This document shows positions 45,766 to 55,005 of a stretch of DNA of 64,000 bases, piece after piece. Origin of the DNA: Bacillales bacterium. GTDB lineage: Bacteria > Bacillota > Bacilli > Bacillales > DASSOY01. Position 1 is the first letter of the stretch, and every line of letters starts with the position of its first letter. The position numbers and the translations under genes are program-made. Below the pieces are notes generated by a model, which saw nothing but the letters and a program-made list of their open reading frames with translations, had not been told where the DNA came from and ran no database searches. The stretch covers positions 62,001-126,000 of the forward strand of contig DASSOY010000003.1 in assembly GCA_035700025.1 (NCBI GenBank), read 5' to 3'.

Positions 45766-45905
45766 GTCGTGAGCTTTCCTTTCCTTCAAAAAATCATCGA
45801 TCGCGTTCAACAACTTCACACTTGCCGTTACCGTCTTCGTGCAGGAACGCGAATTCGTTCTTCTTATTGTAACAAAGCCGGCCGCATGCGGCTACCCGAT
45901 TCATT

Positions 45906-45914
45906 TGATATAAT
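45906..45914 (+). promoter_or_regulatory. Extended -10 promoter of the cysteine synthase gene
   Basis: TGATATAAT (TG-N-TATAAT) 70 bases before the ATG at 45984; no convincing -35. Confidence 0.5.
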
Positions 45915-45983
45915 AACGAGAGGAATTCTTTGAATTTGAACGTCTGCCGTGAATAAAAAAGGCTGAAAAAAGGTGGGAAACCA

Positions 45984-46919
45984 ATGGTACGAGTCGTTAA
46001 CAATATCGCAGAATTGATCGGGGACACCCCGCTAGTTCGCTTAAATCGAATCCCCGACCCGAACGGAGCCAAGATTTATGCGAAGCTGGAATCGTTCAAT
46101 CCGAGCGCAAGCGTAAAAGACCGCGCAGCCTTCAACATGATCGCGGAAGCGGAAAAGGCCGGACATTTGCGGGAAGGATCGGTCATTATCGAGCCGACGT
46201 CCGGCAATACCGGGATCGGAATTGCCATGAACGCGGCGGCGAGAGGTTATAAGGCGATCCTCGTCATGCCGGATACGATGACGCAGGAACGGATCAATTT
46301 ATTGAAGGCGTACGGAGCGAAAGTGGAGTTGACGCCGGGCGACGAAAAGATGCCTGGCGCGATTGCGAGAGCGAAAGAGCTGCTCAAGGAAATTCCGAAT
46401 AGTTTCATGCCGATGCAATTCGAAAATCCGGCGAATCCCGATGCCCATCGGGGAACGACGGCGATTGAAATTGTCGAGGCGATGAAACAGCTCGGAAAGC
46501 CGCTGAAGGCGTTCGTATCGACAGCAGGAACGGGCGGAACGGTGACCGGAACGGGAGAAACGTTGAAGGAATACTATCCGGAAATGACGATCCACGTTGT
46601 CGAGCCGGCCGGATCGCCGGTATTGTCCGGGGGCAAGCCGGGCAAGCATAAGCTCGTCGGAACAAGTCCGGGATTCGTCCCGGAAATCTTGAACACCGGG
46701 CTGTTCGACGAGATTTTTCAAATCGAAGACGACGAGGCGTACGAAGTGACGCGACGGTTGGCGCGCGAGGAAGGCATTTTGTGCGGCACGTCGTCCGGCG
46801 CATCGGTGTGGGCGGCCGTTCAAGTGGCGAAACGCCTTTCGCCGGATGACGTCGTTGTTTGCATTTGCGCGGACACCGGCGAACGGTATTTGTCGGGAGA
46901 CTTGTTTGATTTTGAATGA
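45984..46919 (+). CDS. cysK: Cysteine synthase (O-acetylserine sulfhydrylase)
   Basis: Makes L-cysteine from O-acetylserine and sulfide. It has 311 residues, fold type II. The PLP lysine is in SASVKDRAAF, substrate binding is by PTSGNTGIG, the phosphate cup is STAGTGGTVTG, and the C-terminal CADTGERYLS motif is intact. It stands beside thpR, as B. subtilis ytkP does. Cystathionine beta-synthase is unlikely because the C-terminal regulatory domain is missing. Confidence 0.93.
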   Translation: MVRVVNNIAELIGDTPLVRLNRIPDPNGAKIYAKLESFNPSASVKDRAAFNMIAEAEKAGHLREGSVIIEPTSGNTGIGIAMNAAARGYKAILVMPDTMTQERINLLKAYGAKVELTPGDEKMPGAIARAKELLKEIPNSFMPMQFENPANPDAHRGTTAIEIVEAMKQLGKPLKAFVSTAGTGGTVTGTGETLKEYYPEMTIHVVEPAGSPVLSGGKPGKHKLVGTSPGFVPEILNTGLFDEIFQIEDDEAYEVTRRLAREEGILCGTSSGASVWAAVQVAKRLSPDDVVVCICADTGERYLSGDLFDFE

Positions 46920-46993
46920 TGAAATCCGCCTTGCACAATTAGAAGGCGGTTGAATCAATGGCGTTGGCGATACAATTGATCTGGAATCCCAAT

Positions 46994-47062
46994 TAAAAAC
47001 TCCCCCGAAGAGGAAACAGATTGGCCTCGGCTTAATCTGTCTATCTTCGAGGGAGTTATTCT
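46994..47062. terminator. Long hairpin between converging cysK and lipA
   Basis: Extended stem AACTCCC...GAAGA with TCTTCGAGGGAGTT, and an inner ACAGATT / AATCTGT helix, followed by TTATTCTTTT on the plus strand. It probably terminates both converging genes. The loop carries two nested helices, more structure than a plain terminator. Confidence 0.7.
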
Positions 47063-47075
47063 TTTCCAACTTCGC

Positions 47076-47960
47076 CTATTGGGTTGCCGCAGCCGCATCC
47101 ACTTGCTCGTCGGCATGATAGGAAGAACGCACGAGCGGTCCGGATTCGCAATGGCGGAATCCTTTTTCAAGCGCGATTTCCTTCAACTCCGCGAACTCGT
47201 CGGGATGCCAATACTTTTCGACTTTCAAATGTTTCTTCGTCGGTTGCAAGTATTGGCCGATCGTCATGATGTCGACGTTGTGGGCGAGGAGATCATCCAT
47301 CGCCTCCACCACTTCTTCTTTCGTCTCGCCAAGCCCAAGCATGATGCTCGACTTCGTCGGCGTATTCGGGCTGATTTCTTTTACCCGCGCCAACAGTTCG
47401 AGCGAACGGTCATATGTAGCCTTGGCGCGAACGCGTTTCGTTAAGCGGCGAACCGTCTCGATGTTATGATTGAAAATGTTCGGCTTTGCGTCCATCAACG
47501 TCTTCAAGCTTTCGTAATCGCCTTTCATATCCGAAGGCAACACCTCGATTGTGCAACTGGGATTGCGGCGCCGAATGGCCCTTACCGTTTCCGCAAACAC
47601 CGCCGCACCTCCGTCGGCTAAGTCGTCGCGCGCCACCGCCGTCACGACCACGTGCCGCAGCCCCATTTGTTCGACCGACTCCGCCACGCGTTCCGGCTCC
47701 TGCCAGTCCAACTCCGTCGGCAACCCGGTCTTGACCGCGCAAAAACGGCAGCCGCGCGTACAAATATCACCGAGAATCATGAACGTCGCCGTTTTGCGAA
47801 CGGCCCAGCATTCGTGAATGTTCGGGCATTTCGCCTCCTCGCACACCGTATGCAGCCGCTTCTCGCGCATCATTTTCTTCAGCCCGGTATAATTTTTATT
47901 CGTATTCAGATTGATTTTCAACCATTCCGGCTTTCGTAAATGTTCTTGCTTGTTTGCCAT
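47076..47960 (-). CDS. lipA: Lipoyl synthase
   Basis: Radical SAM enzyme that inserts two sulfurs into octanoyl groups on E2 or GcvH proteins. It has 294 residues. The auxiliary cluster uses [12 protein letters not shown] (Cys40, Cys45, Cys51) and the SAM cluster uses CTRGCRFC (Cys67, Cys71, Cys74). The C-terminal VRSSYHA carries the conserved serine. It starts 12 bases after lipM, so the two steps of lipoate synthesis are one operon. Confidence 0.97.
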   Translation of the reverse strand: MANKQEHLRKPEWLKINLNTNKNYTGLKKMMREKRLHTVCEEAKCPNIHECWAVRKTATFMILGDICTRGCRFCAVKTGLPTELDWQEPERVAESVEQMGLRHVVVTAVARDDLADGGAAVFAETVRAIRRRNPSCTIEVLPSDMKGDYESLKTLMDAKPNIFNHNIETVRRLTKRVRAKATYDRSLELLARVKEISPNTPTKSSIMLGLGETKEEVVEAMDDLLAHNVDIMTIGQYLQPTKKHLKVEKYWHPDEFAELKEIALEKGFRHCESGPLVRSSYHADEQVDAAAATQ

Positions 47961-47972
47961 GCTCATCACCTT

Positions 47973-48788
47973 TCAGCGGGAATATGTCCACTCATCGTTG
48001 CCGTAACGGCTTTCGGCCAGTTTCTGCACTTCCGCTTCCTGTTCCTTCGTCAACTCAAACGGCTCAAGCTGAATGCCGAGTCCTTTTTCAAAGCCGATCC
48101 GGAATGCTTCCCTCGCCTCTGCCAAAGTCGCCGGTTGCTCGCGCAGCAAATTGATCGCCACGGCCTTGTCCCGAAAACCGCGCTGCGCACGTTCCCTCAC
48201 TTCCCGACTTGGGTAGACGAATAAATCGAACAACTTATCCTCATCAATGTCAAGCGGAATCGCGCCATGCTGCAAAATTACGCCTTTTTGCCGGGTTTGC
48301 GCACTCCCCGCCGCTTTTCGTCCGCCGACGACGAGTTCGTACCAAGACGGTTGATCAAAACATACCGCCGAGGAGGTCCGTTTCAATTTTTCCGTCGGAA
48401 TCGAAAAATCCGCAGCCAAGCCGAGCTCGCGAAAACCTTGCAGCAATCCTTCGGAGATGACGCGATATGCTTCGGTTACATTCTTCGGCATGTTCGGATG
48501 ATCCTCAGACACTGTGACACTGTAAGTCAGTTCCTTGTCATGCAAAACCGCTCTGCCCCCGGTTAAGCGCCGGACCAAGCCGTACCCGTGTTTCTTGACG
48601 CCTTCGAGGTTAATCTTCTTCATTTCCTGAAAATAGCCGATCGATAAGGTCGGCGGGTTCCATGTATAAAAACGAAGCGTCGGCCGGACAAGCCCTTGGT
48701 TCATCCAGTGGATCAATGCCTCGTCAAGCGCCATGTTATAAGCCGGAGAGCGTTCCCCGGAGTCGAGAAAATACCAAGTTTCTTTCAT
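47973..48788 (-). CDS. lipM: Octanoyl-[GcvH]:protein octanoyltransferase LipM
   Basis: Moves octanoyl from acyl carrier protein to GcvH, the first step of lipoate synthesis. It has 271 residues. The catalytic cysteine is in [16 protein letters not shown] (Cys143) and the conserved lysine in [21 protein letters not shown] (Lys158, read in parts). The [10 protein letters not shown] block marks the biotin/lipoate transferase fold. The start at 48788 follows GGAGGGG. Similarity is to LipM rather than LplJ or LipL. Confidence 0.95.
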   Translation of the reverse strand: MKETWYFLDSGERSPAYNMALDEALIHWMNQGLVRPTLRFYTWNPPTLSIGYFQEMKKINLEGVKKHGYGLVRRLTGGRAVLHDKELTYSVTVSEDHPNMPKNVTEAYRVISEGLLQGFRELGLAADFSIPTEKLKRTSSAVCFDQPSWYELVVGGRKAAGSAQTRQKGVILQHGAIPLDIDEDKLFDLFVYPSREVRERAQRGFRDKAVAINLLREQPATLAEAREAFRIGFEKGLGIQLEPFELTKEQEAEVQKLAESRYGNDEWTYSR

Positions 48789-48877
48789 GGCTCCCCTCCA
48801 TTCGACTTTATTGTAACAAAGCATGAATGGAGACTTCCACTAAATGCGTTTTCACGGAATTTTCGCAACGATTGTTG

Positions 48878-49906
48878 TCAGCTCGTTTGTCCACCCTTTG
48901 TCAACAGCTTCTGGTACGTCTGTTCATCGCAGATCACATACAACTGGGCATCGGTTCGGATCGGTTCGTCCAGTCTGCGGTTGATGTCCAAATGTTTGCC
49001 GTCAGCGACAAGCGTCGCCCCTTCTTGTAACAATTCGTCGAAAGCATCGCGATACGTTTTCCAGCGGTCCTTTTGACTGATTCGGTAAAGGTTGTCGCCT
49101 TCGTTACGGCTCATCAATTGGCGATAAACCTCGGAAATGCCGCCCATGAACGCGGAACGCACCGCCAGCCGAGAAATCGTTTCATTTCGTAAAATGAACT
49201 CGTCAATTGCTACGTAGTGGAAATTCTCAATGTGCCGTTCATCGACGATTTCAACGACGGAATGAATCTTCGGGGCGAACGACTCGACCGCAGTCGCGAT
49301 GATCAAAGATTTTCCGTCACACATTTGCGGATCGTCAATGTTATCATCGGCAAAAATAAGCACCGACCTCGCCTGTTGCAAGTTGGCTTTTTCCAACGTT
49401 TCTTCTTCCGCCGCCTGTCCTTGGATATAATGAAAGCGTTCTTCGGAAACCGGAGATTCGGAAAGGGTGTCGATCAACACAACATCAACCGTGTCATTGG
49501 AAGAAAGAATTTCCTCTGTTGCATGTTTCGCTTTTTGCGACCATCCGATCAGGACAATGTGATGCTTTCCTTTGTAATTCACCTTGCCTTCCTCCCTTCG
49601 CCTGTTGAATTTCGTAAACCCTTCGACGATTTTCCCGATCAACACGCCGACGATCCCGACGCCGAAAATAAATAAAAAGATGCCGATCAGCTTTCCTGTG
49701 AACGTATGCGGATAAAAATCACCGTACCCGACAGTCGTTACCGTCGTCATGACCCACCAAAACGCGTTAAAGGGAGATTTAAACGTCTCCGGTTCGCTGA
49801 GATAAGCCGCTGCTGCCGCCGCAAACACAACGATCGCACTTGTAATAACGATCAACCAGCTGCTAAGCTGCCTCGCCATCCGGAGCAGCGTTTTATAAAG
49901 CCACAT
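48878..49906 (-). CDS. Two-TM potassium channel with RCK domain (YugO/MthK type)
   Basis: K+ channel of 342 residues. Two membrane helices flank a pore loop with the selectivity filter TTVGYGD (about 57-63). A cytosolic RCK_N Rossmann domain follows (HIVLIGWSQKAKHATEEIL), then an RCK_C-like part. RCK domains gate the pore by ligands such as Ca2+, nucleotides or c-di-AMP. B. subtilis YugO, of the same build, carries electrical signals in biofilms. The AAAGGAGG site is clear. It is monocistronic on present evidence. Confidence 0.92.
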   Translation of the reverse strand: MWLYKTLLRMARQLSSWLIVITSAIVVFAAAAAAYLSEPETFKSPFNAFWWVMTTVTTVGYGDFYPHTFTGKLIGIFLFIFGVGIVGVLIGKIVEGFTKFNRRREEGKVNYKGKHHIVLIGWSQKAKHATEEILSSNDTVDVVLIDTLSESPVSEERFHYIQGQAAEEETLEKANLQQARSVLIFADDNIDDPQMCDGKSLIIATAVESFAPKIHSVVEIVDERHIENFHYVAIDEFILRNETISRLAVRSAFMGGISEVYRQLMSRNEGDNLYRISQKDRWKTYRDAFDELLQEGATLVADGKHLDINRRLDEPIRTDAQLYVICDEQTYQKLLTKGGQTS

Positions 49907-50011
49907 CGCCCCGCCTCCTTTCTTAAAGATTTACACGACACTGAACGTGCAATGACTAGTTCTATTCAATCGCATTTCGTTCAGAAAAGAAAGAAATTCA
50001 ATCATTCTGCC

Positions 50012-50058
50012 GAAAAAAAAACGGCGCAAGAACGGCAGGATCTTGGCGCCGCTTTCCG
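50012..50058 (-). terminator. Terminator of the six-gene ectoine operon
   Basis: GC-rich stem (CGGCGC, bulge, AAGA paired with TCTTG and CGCCG) followed on the minus strand by nine T, 45 bases after the aldehyde dehydrogenase stop. Confidence 0.85.
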
Positions 50059-50103
50059 AGCAATAAAAAATAACCGCCGGCGCTCCCGACGATTATTTTA
50101 CGT

Positions 50104-51546
50104 TTATTGAATGAGTTTAAAACAAACCACCTTCTTCTCCGTCATTTCGCGGATCGCGAACTTAACACCTTCCCGCCCGACGCCGGAACCTTTAACCCCG
50201 CCAAAAGGCATCGCGTCGACACGGTAATCGCTGCTGTCATTAATCATGACGCCGCCGACCTTCAACCTTTGCAGCGCATAGAACGCCTTGTTCAAATCTT
50301 GCGTGAAAACCCCGGCTTGCAAGCCGTAATCAACGTCATTCGCAGCCGTAATCGCCGCATCGAGATCGCGCGCCGGAAACAACGAAACGACCGGCCCGAA
50401 CGCTTCCTTCCAATATACTTTCGCCTCAGGCGAAACCCCTGCCAACACCGTCGGCTCATAAAACGCGCCGCTGCGCGTACCGCCGTGCAACACACTTGCA
50501 CCTTTTTCCACTGCTTCGCGCACCCAGGCTTCCGTTCGCCTTGCTTCGCGCTCATCGATGAGCGGCCCAATGTCCGTCGTTTCGGACAGCTTTCTTCCCG
50601 TCCGCAACCGCTTCGTTTCCGCAACGAACGCCTCTGCAAAAGCAGCATAGACCGTCTCTTCGACGTACACCCGCTGGACACCGATGCAGTTTTGCCCGGC
50701 TGCCGAAAACGCGCCGCTCACGGTCGCTTCCACCGCCAATCGCAAATCGGCGTCCTTTAAGACGATCACCGGGGAATTCGAGCCAAGCTCCATTCCAATC
50801 GCTTTCACGCCGGCTTTTCTCGTAATCGCTTCGCCCGTTTCGTAGCCGCCCGTGAAGGAAATCATGTTTACGTCCGGATTTGTCACGAGCGGGTCGCAAA
50901 CTTCGGCGCCTCTGCCGGTGATGACCGACAACACGTGGGCAGGTAACCCGGCGTCAAGAAAAGCTTCGGCGAGATACAGCGCACTCAGAGGCGTCACGGT
51001 CGCCGGTTTTACGATGATGGCGTTGCCTCCAGCAATCGCCGGACCGACTTTGTGCGCGACGAGATTCAGCGGGTCGTTGAAAGGCGTGATCGCTCCGATC
51101 AACCCTTTCGGAAAGTGATAATAGTAGCCGAGCCGGTTTTCGCTGCCCGGCACTTGATCGTAAGCAACGGTTTCCCCGTTGATCCGCGAAGCTTCTTCGC
51201 CGCTCAACTGCAGCGTCTGCACGCAGCGCGACACTTCCGAGCGCGCCTCGCGGATCGTCTTGCTGCTTTCCCTCGCGATGATCGTCGCGAAAAGTTCTTT
51301 CCGCTCCGCGACGATATCGGCGGCTTTCTTCAAGATCGCCGCCCGCTCATAAACCGGCATCCGCGCCGCCTGCTCGACACCTTTCTTCGCTTCGCGTATC
51401 GCAAGCCGCATATCCTCGGCACTGGCGGCAGGCACGGCGTCAATGATGCTGTTGTCTTCGGGATCGCGCACCTCGATCGTTTCCTCGCGGTCTTCCCAGC
51501 GTCCGCCGATCAACATTTTTTGACCGGTCGTCGTCACCTTCACCAT
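50104..51546 (-). CDS. Aldehyde dehydrogenase of the ectoine locus (DoeC-like role proposed)
   Basis: NAD(P)-dependent oxidation of an aldehyde to an acid. It has 480 residues. Catalytic residues are Cys287 in GQNCIG, Glu253 in MELGSNSPV, Asn157 in PFNDPLN and Lys180 in IIVKPA. It is the last gene of the operon that begins with the ectoine hydrolase. In the Halomonas pathway DoeC, also an aldehyde dehydrogenase, turns aspartate semialdehyde into aspartate; that role is inferred from context here. Glyceraldehyde-3-phosphate or lactaldehyde dehydrogenases of this superfamily are alternatives. Confidence 0.9.
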   Translation of the reverse strand: MVKVTTTGQKMLIGGRWEDREETIEVRDPEDNSIIDAVPAASAEDMRLAIREAKKGVEQAARMPVYERAAILKKAADIVAERKELFATIIARESSKTIREARSEVSRCVQTLQLSGEEASRINGETVAYDQVPGSENRLGYYYHFPKGLIGAITPFNDPLNLVAHKVGPAIAGGNAIIVKPATVTPLSALYLAEAFLDAGLPAHVLSVITGRGAEVCDPLVTNPDVNMISFTGGYETGEAITRKAGVKAIGMELGSNSPVIVLKDADLRLAVEATVSGAFSAAGQNCIGVQRVYVEETVYAAFAEAFVAETKRLRTGRKLSETTDIGPLIDEREARRTEAWVREAVEKGASVLHGGTRSGAFYEPTVLAGVSPEAKVYWKEAFGPVVSLFPARDLDAAITAANDVDYGLQAGVFTQDLNKAFYALQRLKVGGVMINDSSDYRVDAMPFGGVKGSGVGREGVKFAIREMTEKKVVCFKLIQ

Positions 51547-51570
51547 CTGCATCGACCACCTTTCTTCTTT

Positions 51571-52626
51571 TTATAAGACTTGTTTTTCTACGGACATTCG
51601 ATGAATGTGCAGCAAGTCGATCAACAGCGCATACCCCGTTTCGATAATACCGGCACCGGCACCGACGACCGTCACCGGCCCGGAGAGATCGCATTCATAC
51701 GTAATCGCATTCAATGCCCCGGAAACACTGGCCAAAGGATCGTCCGATAAAAGTTTCTCCGGTCCCACCGAAGCTGACACAACGTCCCCGTCACGCTTCA
51801 CTTTCGCAACAAGCTTCCACGTCTTTCCGTCCTTCTTCGCCTCCTCGATGTCTTTCAGCGTCAATTGCGAAATCCCGCGGCGAGTGACTTGTTCTTTTTT
51901 CAACGGAACGTTCAAGAGTACGTTTGCGAGAATTACAACCTTGTACAACGCGTCATAACCTTCCACGTCATTTGTTGGATCGGCTTCCGCATAACCGAGC
52001 CGGCGCGCCTCTGCCAACGCTTCCGTATAATCGAACCCTTCTTCCATTTTCGTCAAAATATAATTCGTCGTCCCGTTCAAAATGCCGCGAATTTCGCGGA
52101 TGTCGTTGCCCGCCAAGGTGACTTTAGGCATGCGCAGCGTCGGCGTACCGCTCATCACTGTTCCCTCGATGCCCCATTGTACGCCGTTCGCCGCCGCCAA
52201 TTCGGTCAACTCCTTATATTGAAGCGCCGCCGGACCTTTGTTCGTCGTCACCACATGTTTCCCGGCTTCGAAAGCCGCCCGGCAATGGTCAATCGCCGGC
52301 TGCCCGGTGTTTACATCCGTGAACGTCACCTCGACGATCGTGTCCGCATTCGACTCGCGAATCGTCCGCAAGCTGTCCCAGCCTCGCACCAACCCCGGGG
52401 TGTCCGGATACCCCTCAACCTTGCCGGTTTCGGACACCGTTTTCAGCAACGTTTCCAAATCAAGGCCGTCAGGATGATACACCGCGCCTTTCATGACGTC
52501 CGAAACGGTGACGATTTCCGCCTCGAAACCGACGGTTTCGGCAAGTCTCTCCCCTTTATCAAGCAAAAGTTGCGCCAGCCCTTGCCCAACGCCGCCAAAC
52601 CCGATCATCGCCAACTTATGAGCCAC
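51571..52626 (-). CDS. Homoserine dehydrogenase, short form, in the ectoine operon
   Basis: Interconverts L-homoserine and L-aspartate semialdehyde with NAD(P). It has 351 residues with no C-terminal ACT domain. The N-terminal Rossmann motif is GFGGVGQG. TTNKGPAAL, GILNGTTNYILTKM and EADPTNDVEGYDALYK carry the catalytic Lys/Asp set. The GTG at 52626 is eight bases after GGAGG and overlaps the M20 gene end by 11 bases; the longer frame would run into that gene. Inclusion in an ectoine operon is unusual. A housekeeping hom gene would be expected with thrC and thrB, which are absent. Confidence 0.9.
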   Translation of the reverse strand: MAHKLAMIGFGGVGQGLAQLLLDKGERLAETVGFEAEIVTVSDVMKGAVYHPDGLDLETLLKTVSETGKVEGYPDTPGLVRGWDSLRTIRESNADTIVEVTFTDVNTGQPAIDHCRAAFEAGKHVVTTNKGPAALQYKELTELAAANGVQWGIEGTVMSGTPTLRMPKVTLAGNDIREIRGILNGTTNYILTKMEEGFDYTEALAEARRLGYAEADPTNDVEGYDALYKVVILANVLLNVPLKKEQVTRRGISQLTLKDIEEAKKDGKTWKLVAKVKRDGDVVSASVGPEKLLSDDPLASVSGALNAITYECDLSGPVTVVGAGAGIIETGYALLIDLLHIHRMSVEKQVL

Positions 52627-53785
52627 TTCGTTCACCTCCGAAAGATCGTATGAAACGCATAGCGGTTTCGGATAAAAGTTTCGCCCCGACCGGCAAGCAT
52701 CTTTCATCGATGTCAAACACCGGCGTATGAAGATCCCTCACGTTCCCGTCCGGGAGCGCGCACCCGAGAAAAAACATTGCTCCGGGAACATGCTTCGCGA
52801 TATGGGCAAAATCTTCGCCGCCAAGACCGAACGGTGCATGATCGATGGAAAAATCGGGATACGCTTCACGAATCGCCGCCCCGACCGCCCGATTCACCTG
52901 CGTATCGTTATCGAGAGCCGGTTCGCCTCTCGTAATCTTCAGTTGATAATGGCCGCCGAGCGGCTGAACGATTGAAAACGCCCGTTCCAGCTCGGTAATG
53001 ATCATTTCCCGCGTCGCTGGATCGTAACTTCGCATCGTCCCTTCGAGCACGATCCGCTCCGGAATGACATTCGCTGCCGAACCGCCGTGAATGCTGCCAA
53101 CGCTGATCACTGCGCTCTCAAGCGGCGATAGTTTCCGGCCGACGATGTTGTTGATCGCCTGCAACACCGGTCCGAGCATCGAAATCGGATCACTGCCGAG
53201 GTGCGGGTACGCCCCGTGGCCGCCGGTTCCGATGATCTCCGCTCGGAAAAGATCGACGCTCGCCATGCTCAAACCGTCGTGCATTTGCACTTCGCCGACC
53301 GTTTTCCACGGACAGACGTGCAGTGCAACCGCAGCATCCACGCCGTCCAATATCCCAGCTTCAATGACGCGCGGCGCCCCAGTCACGCCTTGTTCGTCCG
53401 GCGCTTCTTCCGCCGGCTGAAAAAGGAACTTCACCGTCCCTTTTCCGTCGAAGCTGTCTGACAGCAAATGCGCCGCGCCGAGCAAAATCGCCGTATGCGC
53501 ATCGTGCCCGCAAGCGTGCATGACTCCGTCATGCACGCTTGCATACGCCGCTCCGGTAGCTTCCTGGATCGGAAGCGCATCCATATCCGCCCGGAGGAGC
53601 ACCGTCGGCCCTTCTCCGTCCCCGAGCGTACCGACTACGCCCGTGCCTGCGATGCCGGTCTCTACTTTTATTCGTTCACATTCGCCTAACACTTGGGCGA
53701 CAAATTTTCCTGTCTCGAATTCTTGAAAACTCAGCTCCGGAAATTGATGAAAACGACGCCGCCATTCGGTCAATCGTTGTTTCAA
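52616..53785 (-). CDS. M20 family metallo-amidohydrolase in the ectoine operon
   Basis: Zinc-type amidohydrolase/deacetylase of 389 residues. Metal and catalytic residues are seen in HACGHDAHTA, LFQPAEEAPDEQG (catalytic Glu) and GLGGEDFAHI, with the dimerisation domain start GTGGHGAYPH. Family members remove acyl groups from N-acyl amino acids. Its place between the ectoine hydrolase and the dehydrogenases suggests deacetylation of N-acetyl-2,4-diaminobutyrate, the job done by the unrelated DoeB in Halomonas. The start is TTG 53785, five bases after GGAGG; GTG 53797 is the alternative. Confidence 0.85.
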   Translation of the reverse strand: MKQRLTEWRRRFHQFPELSFQEFETGKFVAQVLGECERIKVETGIAGTGVVGTLGDGEGPTVLLRADMDALPIQEATGAAYASVHDGVMHACGHDAHTAILLGAAHLLSDSFDGKGTVKFLFQPAEEAPDEQGVTGAPRVIEAGILDGVDAAVALHVCPWKTVGEVQMHDGLSMASVDLFRAEIIGTGGHGAYPHLGSDPISMLGPVLQAINNIVGRKLSPLESAVISVGSIHGGSAANVIPERIVLEGTMRSYDPATREMIITELERAFSIVQPLGGHYQLKITRGEPALDNDTQVNRAVGAAIREAYPDFSIDHAPFGLGGEDFAHIAKHVPGAMFFLGCALPDGNVRDLHTPVFDIDERCLPVGAKLLSETAMRFIRSFGGERSGS

Positions 53786-53803
53786 ATCGGCCTCCACCGT
53801 CCA

Positions 53804-55000
53804 TCACCCGTTGACCAAGTTTTGTTCCAACACTTCGAAAGCTTGAGCCAAATCGGCGATCAAGTCTTCGACATCTTCAATCCCGACCGAATAACGAATC
53901 AAGCCTTCCGGAATGCCCATTTGCCTCCGCTCCTCCGGACTGCACTCGACATGGCTCGTCGTCCTCGGAATGCCGGCGATCGTTTCCACTGCGCCGAGAT
54001 TCGCTGCCAAATGCGCGTAGCGCAAACTCGGCAAAAACTGACGAACGCCCGCAACCCCGTCTTTCAACGAAAAACTGAGCATCCCGCCAAACCCGCGCAT
54101 TTGCCGCTTGGCGATTTCATGGCCTGCATGCGTCGGCAGCCCCGGATAAAACACGTCCTCGACGAGTGGATGCGCTGCGAGGAATTCGGCAATTTTCATT
54201 GCGCTCTCCTGTTGCCGCTTCACGCGCAAATCGAGTGTTTTCATGCCGCGTAAAAGCAAATACGCCGACATCGGATCAAGCGTGGCGCCGTTAATCTCGC
54301 GAAAATGGTAGATTGGCTCGACCAGCGCTTTCGACCCGCAAACGATGCCGCCGAGCGCGTCAGCATGACCGCCGAGAAATTTCGTCGCGCTGTGAAGCAC
54401 AAGATCGGCGCCGAGGCTGAGCGGATTTTGATTCACCGGCGTCGCAAACGTATTGTCAGCAACGACAATCGCGCCGACCGCGTGCGCCGCTTTCGCAAGC
54501 CGCTCTAAATCCGTCACCTTCAACGTCGGATTCGTCGGGCTTTCCAAATACAACACGTCGCAGCCTTTCGCGATTTCCGCTTCCAATGCATCGTGATCGG
54601 TCGTGTCGCAAAGAACGACATCGACGTTGAAACGCGGCAAAAACTCTAAGAAAATTTTATTCGTTCCGCCGTACGTGTCTCGAATCGAAATCACTTTCGA
54701 CCCCGGCGACAAATACGTAAACAACGTATTGCTGATCGCCGCCATCCCCGTCGAAAAGCTCGTCGCCGCCTCCGCGCCTTCGAGCAATCGCACTTTCTCC
54801 TCGAACACTTCCACCGTCGGATTCGTATTTCTGCCGTAAATATGGCCTTTCTTCTTATTCAACGCGACATCGTACCAGTCGTCGATATCTTTGTAGCCGA
54901 ACGAAACGCTGTGCACGACCGGCACTTGCGTCGCTCCCTGCAACAAATATTCGTCTTCCCCCGCCCAAACGGAACGCGTCCCCGCTTTCGCTTCCCTCAT
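53804..55000 (-). CDS. Cystathionine gamma-synthase-like PLP enzyme in the ectoine operon
   Basis: Fold type I PLP enzyme of the Cys/Met metabolism family, 398 residues. The PLP lysine is in HSATKFLGGH (Lys207), YGRNTNPTVEVFE supplies the tyrosine and arginine of the neighbouring subunit, SFSTGMAAIS binds phosphate, and ESPTNPTLKVTDL is typical. Members catalyse gamma- or beta-elimination/replacement. In this operon a substrate derived from diaminobutyrate or homoserine is plausible, but the sequence cannot tell lyase from synthase. Methionine metabolism is the ordinary alternative. GGGAGG lies nine bases before ATG 55000; ATGs at 55006 and 55009 are closer to it. Confidence 0.87.
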   Translation of the reverse strand: MREAKAGTRSVWAGEDEYLLQGATQVPVVHSVSFGYKDIDDWYDVALNKKKGHIYGRNTNPTVEVFEEKVRLLEGAEAATSFSTGMAAISNTLFTYLSPGSKVISIRDTYGGTNKIFLEFLPRFNVDVVLCDTTDHDALEAEIAKGCDVLYLESPTNPTLKVTDLERLAKAAHAVGAIVVADNTFATPVNQNPLSLGADLVLHSATKFLGGHADALGGIVCGSKALVEPIYHFREINGATLDPMSAYLLLRGMKTLDLRVKRQQESAMKIAEFLAAHPLVEDVFYPGLPTHAGHEIAKRQMRGFGGMLSFSLKDGVAGVRQFLPSLRYAHLAANLGAVETIAGIPRTTSHVECSPEERRQMGIPEGLIRYSVGIEDVEDLIADLAQAFEVLEQNLVNG

Positions 55001-55005
55001 CTTCA

